DNA from: Chitinophagaceae bacterium
GTDB lineage: Bacteria; Bacteroidota; Bacteroidia; Chitinophagales; Chitinophagaceae
Assembly (NCBI GenBank): GCA_016719165.1
Contig: JADKAJ010000011.1
Coordinates: 116,057-180,056, forward strand
Length of the DNA stretch: 64,000 nucleotides
Direction of reading: 5' to 3'
Numbering within the stretch: the first letter of the stretch is position 1; each line of letters starts with the position of its first letter. Of this stretch, positions 43,102-49,606 are shown one piece after another. The notes under the pieces are model-generated. The model ran no database searches and was not told the origin of the DNA. It saw only the letters and a list, made by a program, of their open reading frames with translations. A program made the position numbers and the translations under genes.

Positions 43102-43680
43102 ATGGATAAAACGGAGCTGGCGCAGTTATTCCAACTTTTTAAAAAGTATAATGCACTTCCTGTAAAGGCAGAAGAAGCCATTGCCGCTATCAGCAGTATT
43201 ATTACAGTAAAGAAAAATAAAGACCTGCAGCCTATCGGTCATACCTGCAAAACAATATACTTCATCAATAAAGGCATTGCCCGCATTTACTATTTCAAGG
43301 ATGGAATAGATATTACAGAGAATTTTTTTTTCGAGAACAATATCATTGCCAGGGTAGAAAGTTTATTTACAGGAAAACCCAGCCGTAAAGCCATCCAGAT
43401 ACTCGAAGATGCAGAGATAGTAGGTATTAATGCCAATCAGCTTTTTAAATTATATGACTCCTTCCCGGAAATAGAAAGGCTTTTCAGAAAAATATTTGAG
43501 GCGGCTTATGTTGAAACAGTTCATCGTATCGAAGGCATACAATTTCATACTGCTGAAGAAAGATATAAAGCCTTGCTGCAGGAAGCACCGGATATACTCA
43601 AAAGGGTGCCATTGAAATACGTTGCTTCTTACCTCGGGATCACACAAGTTAGCCTGAGCCGAATCCGGGGACTGAAGTGA
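43102..43680 (+). CDS. Second Crp/Fnr-family regulator
   Basis: A 192-residue protein: sensor domain (about 1-115), dimer helix (about 118-150) and C-terminal HTH VPLKYVASYLGITQVSLSRIRG (169-190). The recognition helix is T-Q-V-S-L-S-R, without the R-E pair of the regulator at 24493, so it should read a different site. The TTATCATATGATAA palindrome begins 4 bases after its stop. Effector unknown; the single visible Cys (C49) lies in the sensor domain. TACCTTTA (43089-43096) could be its -7 box, but would place the start site at or near the ATG. Confidence 0.85.
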   Translation: MDKTELAQLFQLFKKYNALPVKAEEAIAAISSIITVKKNKDLQPIGHTCKTIYFINKGIARIYYFKDGIDITENFFFENNIIARVESLFTGKPSRKAIQILEDAEIVGINANQLFKLYDSFPEIERLFRKIFEAAYVETVHRIEGIQFHTAEERYKALLQEAPDILKRVPLKYVASYLGITQVSLSRIRGLK

Positions 43681-43684
43681 TTAT

Positions 43685-43728
43685 TTATCATATGATAATT
43701 GAATAGCTGTTTAAGGTGATGACCTTTG
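43685..43728 (+). promoter_or_regulatory. Distinct palindromic operator and -7 box of the MFS gene
   Basis: TTATCATATGATAA (43685-43698) is a perfect 14-bp palindrome. GACCTTTG (43721-43728) is the -7 box. Centre to -7 start is 29.5 bp, the same as for the GTGA-type sites, but the motif differs. It is probably read by the adjacent Crp/Fnr protein. Confidence 0.6.
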
Positions 43729-43746
43729 TGAAGCAAAATCTCACAA

Positions 43747-44997
43747 ATGGAAAATTTAAAAACAGGCTTGAAAGAAAACTGGCAACAATTCTCACTTTTG
43801 GTGCTCGTCAATGCTTTTGTCGGAGCCATGATCGGATTGGAAAGAGCCGTGTTGCCCGGATTAGGGAAAAGTGTATTTGGGCTGGATGCCAATTCAGCGA
43901 TCTTAAGTTTTATCATGGCATTTGGTATTACAAAGGCCGTTAGTAATTATAGTGTAGCCAGACTCAGCAAACGATTCAACAGGAAACAAATATTAATGGC
44001 AGGCTGGTTTGCAGCCTTACCAGTTCCATTTCTACTAATGTATGCGGATTCCTGGTCATGGGTGATAATTGCAAATATTTTATTGGGTATCAACCAGGGA
44101 TTGGCGTGGTCCTCAACAGTTATAATGAAAGTGGATATTGTGGGACAAAAGAACAGAGGATTGGCAATGGGCATTAATGAGTTTGCAGGATATCTATCAG
44201 TAGGTTTGGCTTCATATCTTGCCAGCTCCCTCGCTTCCACTTATGGCTATGCTTATTACCCTTTCATTCCGGGGTTATTTTTTGCATCTGCCGGGCTGTT
44301 GGTCTCAGCTTTTCTGGTAAAGGATACTACTCATTTTGTTCATGCTGAAAGTGTAACCAGTAAAATAGCATTATTAAAAAATGTATGGAAAGAAACGACC
44401 TGGAAGCATAAGAATATCGGTAGTGTCACATTAAATGGCCTGGTGAATAATATGAACGATGCAGTTGTATGGGGACTTTTACCTGTTTTACTATTACAAA
44501 AAGATTTTTCTATACAAGAGATTGGAATTATTGCAGGTGTGTACCCGGTAATTTGGGGGGTGACACAATTATTCACTGGTAAAATGGGAGATGTGTATTG
44601 CAAAAAACAAATTATAACCCTGGGAATGCTGACCCAGGCAGTTGCAATTGTATTACTGGCAGTTTCATCCCAATTTATAATACTAATCGGAGCCGCTGTA
44701 ATACTGGGACTTGGTACTGCATTGGTATATCCAAACTTTCTTACGGTAGTGGCTGAAAGTACTCATCCCTCACAAAGGGCAGAGACCCTGAGTATTTTCC
44801 GGTTCTGGAGGGATAGTGGATATGTGATTGGCGCCCTTCTAGCAGGCTTCCTGGCAGATATGATTGGAATGAGCATTGCCATAATTATCATTGCCGGTAT
44901 AACCGCCACAGCAGGTGTCGTTGCGCATTTCAGAATGTGCTGTACATTAAAAAAGCTGTATTCTTCTGAAGACTGTATCAGGCCATCATTGTATTAA
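43747..44997 (+). CDS. MFS transporter
   Basis: A 416-residue major facilitator protein with about 12 hydrophobic segments. It shows the loop 2-3 basic motif ARLSKRFNRKQILMAGW (about 73-89), NILLGINQGLAWSS and a later GLGTALVYPNFLTVVAE. Substrate cannot be inferred. It is placed right after the second Crp/Fnr regulator with its own palindromic promoter, so regulator and transporter probably form one module. It is followed after 16 bases by the haem lipoprotein gene. Confidence 0.88.
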   Translation: MENLKTGLKENWQQFSLLVLVNAFVGAMIGLERAVLPGLGKSVFGLDANSAILSFIMAFGITKAVSNYSVARLSKRFNRKQILMAGWFAALPVPFLLMYADSWSWVIIANILLGINQGLAWSSTVIMKVDIVGQKNRGLAMGINEFAGYLSVGLASYLASSLASTYGYAYYPFIPGLFFASAGLLVSAFLVKDTTHFVHAESVTSKIALLKNVWKETTWKHKNIGSVTLNGLVNNMNDAVVWGLLPVLLLQKDFSIQEIGIIAGVYPVIWGVTQLFTGKMGDVYCKKQIITLGMLTQAVAIVLLAVSSQFIILIGAAVILGLGTALVYPNFLTVVAESTHPSQRAETLSIFRFWRDSGYVIGALLAGFLADMIGMSIAIIIIAGITATAGVVAHFRMCCTLKKLYSSEDCIRPSLY

Positions 44998-45013
44998 TCA
45001 GTAATTTCATAAC

Positions 45014-45601
45014 ATGTACAAAAGATATCTCATTATTAGCCTGCTGTTAGTATCTATCATCTCCTGTACTGAAAAAAAGGAAACTACCGATCTGTCTGCG
45101 CTGAAATCAAAAGGAGATTCATTAATTGCTCAAACATTCGATACACTCAGAAATACGCTATTAAGTACTATTGGTGAAAAGGGATTTCCGGGTGCTGTCA
45201 GCTTTTGTAATACAAAAGCTTTGTCTTTAACCAACACTTATGCTGCAGAAGGGATTACAATAAAACGAACTTCTGATAAACTCCGTAATCCGGCTAACAG
45301 ACCCGACAATATGGAGCAGGAAATATTATCAGCTTACTTACAAATGAAAGAAGATAAACAGGAGTTAAAACCAGTGTTGAAAAAAGATACCGAAGGAAAT
45401 CACCATTATTTCAAACCCATTCTTTTGCAAGCAATGTGCAGTAACTGTCACGGCGATAAAAACACCCAGATAAAACCGGATACCTGGGAAGCTATCCGGC
45501 TACAATATCCCGCCGATGCAGCGTTCAATTATAAAGAAGGTGACCTTAGAGGAATCTGGCATCTGACTTTTCTAAAAAATAAAATCAATGGACCAAACTG
45601 A
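45014..45601 (+). CDS. DUF3365 (Tll0287-like) monohaem lipoprotein
   Basis: A 195-residue lipoprotein with lipobox SIISC (C18) and one c-haem motif C142SNCH. A further cysteine, C65 in AVSFCNTKA, corresponds to the residue that, as I recall, provides a cysteine haem ligand in Tll0287. Such Cys/His haems are proposed redox or gas sensors. It could respond to sulfide or oxygen in the periplasm (inference). It overlaps the DUF202 gene by 14 bases. Confidence 0.82.
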   Translation: MYKRYLIISLLLVSIISCTEKKETTDLSALKSKGDSLIAQTFDTLRNTLLSTIGEKGFPGAVSFCNTKALSLTNTYAAEGITIKRTSDKLRNPANRPDNMEQEILSAYLQMKEDKQELKPVLKKDTEGNHHYFKPILLQAMCSNCHGDKNTQIKPDTWEAIRLQYPADAAFNYKEGDLRGIWHLTFLKNKINGPN

Positions 45602-45845
45602 AAAGAGAATAAACAAAGACCTTATACTCAGGGAAAAACTGGCAATAGAACGAACTGAAATGGCTATTGACAGAACCTTATTATCTTTTATCAGGACCTC
45701 ATTATATTTTGTTATTGCAGGAATGACGGTGAACAGCCTGCTAAAAGTGAGTTATGGCTGGTGGGTTGAAATCCTTTTCTGGTTTTTAGGTATCGTTGTA
45801 CTAATTACCGGAATAATCAAGTACCGGCAACAAAAGAAAAACTGA
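45588..45845 (+). CDS. DUF202 (YidH-like) membrane protein
   Basis: An 85-residue protein. The polar N-terminus REKLAIERTEMAIDRTLLSFIRTSLYF is the DUF202 signature, followed by two hydrophobic helices (about 39-52 and 59-78). Function is unknown. The overlap with the haem lipoprotein gene suggests the two products work together at the inner membrane. Confidence 0.85.
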   Translation: MDQTEKRINKDLILREKLAIERTEMAIDRTLLSFIRTSLYFVIAGMTVNSLLKVSYGWWVEILFWFLGIVVLITGIIKYRQQKKN

Positions 45846-45906
45846 AAAATAATGAAAAGCATATAGGCGATTACAAACTTGAGTGGGAAGATGATATTGA
45901 ATAATA

Positions 45907-46500
45907 TCACAACCGTTGACCGATCATTCGCAGAACTGATGCTTTCCCTTTGTGATAATCTCCTTCGTCCAGAAAAATATCTTTTTGTTCACAACTCAAC
46001 ATATGCAGGAAAGGAAAATCATTACATAGTGATGGCGCATCATATAAAAGCGTTGCATCTCTCGGGCCTCCACTTTCCAATTGTGCCTGTTCTTTTGCAA
46101 ATGCCTCCAGTACCATAAAACCACCGGATTTAATAGAATTATATACTTCCTGGTGAAATTTTTTCCGCAATACCTCAGGTAAATGAACAAAAATCAATCC
46201 CACAGCATCGTACTGCTTACCTGCTTTAAAATCAGCAATATTTTTTAGTTCATAATTAATGACAACCCGTTCACCCCTTGCAAAATCAAGCGCCTTTTCT
46301 CTGGCTACCTGGCTGAAATCAAAAGCGTCCACCTGCCAGCCCTTAGAAGCAGCATACACAGCATTTCTGCCTTCCCCTTCCCCCGGCAGGAGCAGTGTAC
46401 TTGGCTTATGCAGGTCAATAAAAAGCTTAAAGAACTTGTTTGGTTCATTACCATACACTGTTTCATTTTCTACATACCGCTGATCCCAGAACTGTTGCAT
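45907..46500 (-). CDS. Class I SAM-dependent methyltransferase, TehB/thiol-methyltransferase-like
   Basis: A 197-residue protein from ATG 46500 (MQQFWDQRY). Upstream TTG 46533 and ATG 46527 are rejected because the predicted -7 box (46522-46515) would lie inside the coding region. Motifs are TLLLPGEGEGRNAVYAASKGW (SAM loop), DAFDFS and GLIFVHLP. The N-terminal WDQRY...YGNEPN segment is common to TehB-like and thiopurine/thiol methyltransferases. Given an operator of the sulfur regulon, S-methylation of sulfide or a thiol is possible (inference). Confidence 0.8.
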   Translation of the reverse strand: MQQFWDQRYVENETVYGNEPNKFFKLFIDLHKPSTLLLPGEGEGRNAVYAASKGWQVDAFDFSQVAREKALDFARGERVVINYELKNIADFKAGKQYDAVGLIFVHLPEVLRKKFHQEVYNSIKSGGFMVLEAFAKEQAQLESGGPRDATLLYDAPSLCNDFPFLHMLSCEQKDIFLDEGDYHKGKASVLRMIGQRL

Positions 46501-46514
46501 TGTAATACTTTTTG

Positions 46515-46587
46515 CAAAATTGAGCATTGCCAAACAAGCTTTAGGTGATATTTATCACCTGCCGTAACGGATCAGAATTGCATCTTG
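46515..46587. promoter_or_regulatory. Divergent promoter with one Crp-like operator serving both strands
   Basis: GGTGA-TATTTA-TCACC (46544-46559) is a perfect palindrome. On the minus strand CAATTTTG (46522 down to 46515) starts 29.5 bp from the centre, for the methyltransferase. On the plus strand GCATCTTG (46580-46587) starts 28.5 bp away, for the TlpA-like gene (ATG 46610). Confidence 0.68.
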
Positions 46588-46609
46588 CACCACTAAACAT
46601 ACTAGTCAA

Positions 46610-47170
46610 ATGAAGTACCTCTTACCATTAATTATGTTACTTGGAGTTCTTGCCGGATGCAGTAACTCAACAACAAAAGAAACAACCACTACGGAGTCTG
46701 CCATTACATCACAGCCTTCAATACCGAACCCAGTTCTAGCTCCTCCGCCTGCTGTTGCAACTTCCGCTTCGGGGCTGCCAGCATTTCGAATGATGAATAC
46801 CAGTAACCAGGTTATTGACCTATCGCAGTTTAAAGGAAAGAAAGTATTTGTGAACCTCTGGGCCACCTGGTGTCCTCCCTGTCGTGCAGAGATACCCTCT
46901 ATTGAAAGCCTGGGTGCTAAAACCGATAAAACTAAAGCGGAGTTTGTAATGCTATCGCTGGATGATAATTTTGAGAAAGCAAAATCATTCGCCATAAAGA
47001 ATAATATGAAACTGCCGGTTTACTACCCTGCAGGAAACCTGCCTCAGTTGTTTGTAGTCGATGGAATTCCCGTTACATTTATATTTAATGAAAATGGTGA
47101 GGTCATTTACCAGCAGGTAGGAAGTGCTGATTACGATACAAAAGAATTTTTTGATATGCTGAATAAGTAG
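46610..47170 (+). CDS. TlpA/ResA-like thioredoxin-fold lipoprotein
   Basis: A 186-residue lipoprotein: lipobox LAGC (C17), a Thr/Ser/Pro linker (18-55), then a thioredoxin fold with C88-PP-C91 (WATWCPPCRAEIPS) and the cis-Pro region GIPVTFIFNENG. It faces the periplasm and probably reduces disulfides, haem-protein cysteines or persulfides. It shares its operator with the divergent methyltransferase gene and ends at a bidirectional terminator. Confidence 0.88.
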   Translation: MKYLLPLIMLLGVLAGCSNSTTKETTTTESAITSQPSIPNPVLAPPPAVATSASGLPAFRMMNTSNQVIDLSQFKGKKVFVNLWATWCPPCRAEIPSIESLGAKTDKTKAEFVMLSLDDNFEKAKSFAIKNNMKLPVYYPAGNLPQLFVVDGIPVTFIFNENGEVIYQQVGSADYDTKEFFDMLNK

Positions 47171-47193
47171 TCAATTCTCTTAGAATTAAAAAT

Positions 47194-47223
47194 AAAAATG
47201 CCCCGGAAAACCGGGGCATTTTT
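47194..47223. terminator. Bidirectional terminator
   Basis: A 13-bp perfect stem (core ATGCCCCGG/CCGGGGCAT), AAAA loop and flanking A/T tracts, between convergent tlpA-like and thioredoxin genes. Confidence 0.9.
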
Positions 47224-47242
47224 CTATACTATATATTATTAT

Positions 47243-47617
47243 TTATTCTTCTGTTTTTACCGGTGCCAGTAATTTCTCTTCTATTATTTTTTTGAAGATA
47301 TGTTTGGGGTAAGCACCCGGCTGCATCATCGGCTCTCCGTCAGCGCCAATAAAGAGCATCGTAGGAATACTTTGAATACCAAATACAGCTGACAATTCCT
47401 GCTCCACATCTGTATTCACTTTATAAATCACCAGCTTGCCTTCATATTCTTTTGAAAGCTCTTCCAATACAGGGGCTACCATTTTACAGGGACCGCACCA
47501 GTCAGCATAGAAATCAATAATTGCTGGTAACTGCCCCTGGTATTTCCAGTCCTGTTCTGTTTCGTAGTTAAAGACTTTATCCTTAAAATCCTGCGTTGTC
47601 AATTTTATTGTTGCCAT
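47243..47617 (-). CDS. trxA: Thioredoxin
   Basis: A 124-residue thioredoxin with the classical C41-GP-C44 (FYADWCGPCKMVAPVLEEL) and cis-Pro in IQSIPTMLFI. It extends about 15 residues at the N-terminus compared with E. coli TrxA. It is cytoplasmic. In the sulfur context it could reduce rhodanese or dioxygenase persulfides. Its promoter has a Crp-like operator that overlaps the stop codon of the upstream PLP-enzyme gene. Confidence 0.9.
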   Translation of the reverse strand: MATIKLTTQDFKDKVFNYETEQDWKYQGQLPAIIDFYADWCGPCKMVAPVLEELSKEYEGKLVIYKVNTDVEQELSAVFGIQSIPTMLFIGADGEPMMQPGAYPKHIFKKIIEEKLLAPVKTEE

Positions 47618-47632
47618 ATCAAATAATTTTTA

Positions 47633-47677
47633 CGAAAATAGAACATAGCAATAAACTTGTTCGTGATGTAAATCACA
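47633..47677 (-). promoter_or_regulatory. Crp-like operator and -7 box of the thioredoxin gene
   Basis: CGTGA-TGTAAA-TCACA (47662-47677). On the minus strand TATTTTCG (47640 down to 47633) is the -7 box, 29.5 bp from the centre. The operator overlaps the stop codon of the upstream gene (47673-47675). Confidence 0.68.
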
Positions 47678-48950
47678 TTACTGCTTCCATCAATGGCTTC
47701 TTAACTTTTTCTAAGGCCTGCTCTATATCCCAGATAAGGTCATTGTAATTTTCAATACCAATGCTCAACCGCACCATCTTATCAGTAATATGTAATTCCT
47801 GCTTTTCTTCAAATGGTACATCAGCATGAGTCATACTGGCAGGATGCTCTGCAAGGCTTTCCGTGCCACCAAGGCTTACCGCCAGTTTGATATGTTTCAG
47901 ATTATTTAAGAAGGTAAATGCTTCATGCTCCCCTCCCACTACATCAAAACTCAGCATAGCACCGTTACTCAGGTACTGTTTTGTAAAAATACCTGCCTGG
48001 TCCGGATTATTCTTTGCAGTATACCCCAGGTAATAAACCTTTTCTACTTTTTGATGCCGGGATAAATACTCAGCTACTTTTTCAGCATTTGCAGCTGCAG
48101 CTTCCATTCTTATTTTCAATGTTTCCAGGCTACGCATCAGTAACCAGCTGGTGTGCGGATCAATCATTGTTCCAAAAAACGTACGGGTCTTTTTTATCTT
48201 TCCAATTACTTCTTTGCTACCAACGGCAGCACCAGCTATTACATCACTATGCCCACCGATATACTTTGTTGCTGAATACAAAACTATATCAGCCCGATGC
48301 TTTAACGGATGCTGCCACAGCGGACCCATGTAAGTATTATCCACCGTAACCATTACTTTTTTATTTGTTGAAGAATATTTTCTGGCGAGATCACTGCACA
48401 TTTCTATATCAATGAGGTCATTGGTAGGATTGGCCGGAGTTTCAATATAAATCATTTTCAATTTGTCCGCACGGCCACTTTCAACTAATATCTTTTCCAC
48501 TTCTTTCAAATCCTGCCCTGCCCGGAAACCAATCACTTCCACACCAAAATGAGTAAGGATATGATGGATAAATTTATGTGTGCCCCCATACAATGGGTTA
48601 CTATACAGCAATACATCCCCCGGAGTAAGATAAGTAACCAGGGTAGTTGCAATAGCACTCATACCACTTGAAAAAGCTGCTGCTGCTTCTCCTCCATCCC
48701 ACAATTTCAATCGCTCTTCCAGTATTTCCATATCAGGATTATTGATGCGGCTGTAGATCAAACCCATTTCTTCTCCCTCATGTCCGGGCTTACCCATTGC
48801 CATTTCAAAAAATGCTTTACCCTCCTCTGCACTTTTGAAAACAAAAGTGGACGTCTGGAAGATGGGACATTTTACAGCACCTTCACTTAATTCTGGTTTA
48901 TAACCATAGCCCAGCATTTGGGTTTCCGGGGAAAATTTTGTGTGACTCAT
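47673..48950 (-). CDS. Cys/Met-metabolism PLP enzyme (methionine/cystathionine gamma-lyase family)
   Basis: A 425-residue protein from ATG 48950 (MSHTKFSPETQML); a further upstream ATG (48968) is less likely. The PLP lysine lies in YSATKYIGGHSDVIAG. Other family motifs are YSRINNPDMEILEERL, SSGMSAI, ETPANPTNDLIDI and the C-terminal VRLSIGIENYNDLIWDIEQAL. Where methionine gamma-lyase has a reactive Cys (PLYGC), this protein reads NPLYGGT, so substrate choice among methionine, homocysteine, cystathionine and cysteine is open. Such enzymes can release H2S or methanethiol. Divergent from an Lrp-family gene that probably controls it. Confidence 0.85.
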   Translation of the reverse strand: MSHTKFSPETQMLGYGYKPELSEGAVKCPIFQTSTFVFKSAEEGKAFFEMAMGKPGHEGEEMGLIYSRINNPDMEILEERLKLWDGGEAAAAFSSGMSAIATTLVTYLTPGDVLLYSNPLYGGTHKFIHHILTHFGVEVIGFRAGQDLKEVEKILVESGRADKLKMIYIETPANPTNDLIDIEMCSDLARKYSSTNKKVMVTVDNTYMGPLWQHPLKHRADIVLYSATKYIGGHSDVIAGAAVGSKEVIGKIKKTRTFFGTMIDPHTSWLLMRSLETLKIRMEAAAANAEKVAEYLSRHQKVEKVYYLGYTAKNNPDQAGIFTKQYLSNGAMLSFDVVGGEHEAFTFLNNLKHIKLAVSLGGTESLAEHPASMTHADVPFEEKQELHITDKMVRLSIGIENYNDLIWDIEQALEKVKKPLMEAVM

Positions 48951-48973
48951 ATTCTTGAATTTGAACACTAAAT

Positions 48974-49042
48974 TGACAAGAAATATTGTCAGTTACAATG
49001 ACTTTAGTTACATTAGAAAACAAATCTTTTTTTCTAATGTAA
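48974..49042. promoter_or_regulatory. Inverted repeats between the PLP-enzyme and Lrp genes
   Basis: A perfect 13-bp inverted repeat (TTACATTAGAAAA at 49008-49020 with its complement at 49030-49042) is centred in the divergent gap. A shorter TGACAA-N6-TTGTCA (48974-48991) lies nearer the PLP-enzyme start. Both are candidate Lrp-family operators. Confidence 0.6.
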
Positions 49043-49101
49043 TGGTATTAAAAAAGATATTTTATCTATATTTATAGTTATTTTTAGATAAATTATCCAA
49101 A

Positions 49102-49572
49102 ATGATTTTAGATAAAACAGATGTTCAAATACTGGAACTACTGCAAGCAGACGCCTTGTTGACCAATAAAGAATTGGCGGATAAACTGGGAAAGACGATC
49201 ACCCCCATTTATGAAAGAATTCGTCGCCTGGAAAACGAAGGTTATATCACCCGTTACTGTGCAATCGTAGATAAAAATAAGATCGGGAAGAGCCTGGTGG
49301 CATTTACCAACGTACAATTGAAACAACATGCACAAGCCATTTTACTAAGCTTTGAAAAAGCCATTGTGAAATTTGAAGAAGTAATGGAATGCTATCACAT
49401 GACTGGTGTATATGATTATCTGCTAAAGATCGTAGTGACTGACATGGCTGCTTACCAGGATTTTATCGTCAACAAACTGGCCAGGCTTACTGATATTGGT
49501 ACGGTACAAAGCAGTTTTATAATGACAGAAGTAAAACATGAAACTGCATACAAAATAAAACCGGCCCGCTAA
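49102..49572 (+). CDS. Lrp/AsnC-family regulator
   Basis: A 156-residue protein with the N-terminal winged HTH (LDKTDVQILELLQADALLTNKELADKLGKTITPIYERIRRLENEGYI) and a C-terminal RAM ligand domain (about 70-150) with HMTGVYDYLLKIVV. Lrp-type proteins often control the divergent amino-acid gene and respond to its substrate, so methionine, cysteine or a related amino acid is the likely effector. Its final codons overlap a terminator hairpin. Confidence 0.88.
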   Translation: MILDKTDVQILELLQADALLTNKELADKLGKTITPIYERIRRLENEGYITRYCAIVDKNKIGKSLVAFTNVQLKQHAQAILLSFEKAIVKFEEVMECYHMTGVYDYLLKIVVTDMAAYQDFIVNKLARLTDIGTVQSSFIMTEVKHETAYKIKPAR

Positions 49573-49581
49573 GGCCGGTTT
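49558..49581. terminator. Terminator overlapping the Lrp stop codon
   Basis: AAACCGGCC pairs with GGCCGGTTT across a six-base loop that includes the stop codon TAA (49570-49572). The convergent MBL-rhodanese gene ends at 49607, so it may serve both. Confidence 0.7.
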
Positions 49582-49606
49582 CTACGTACAACCATTTTAG
49601 TTTTAA

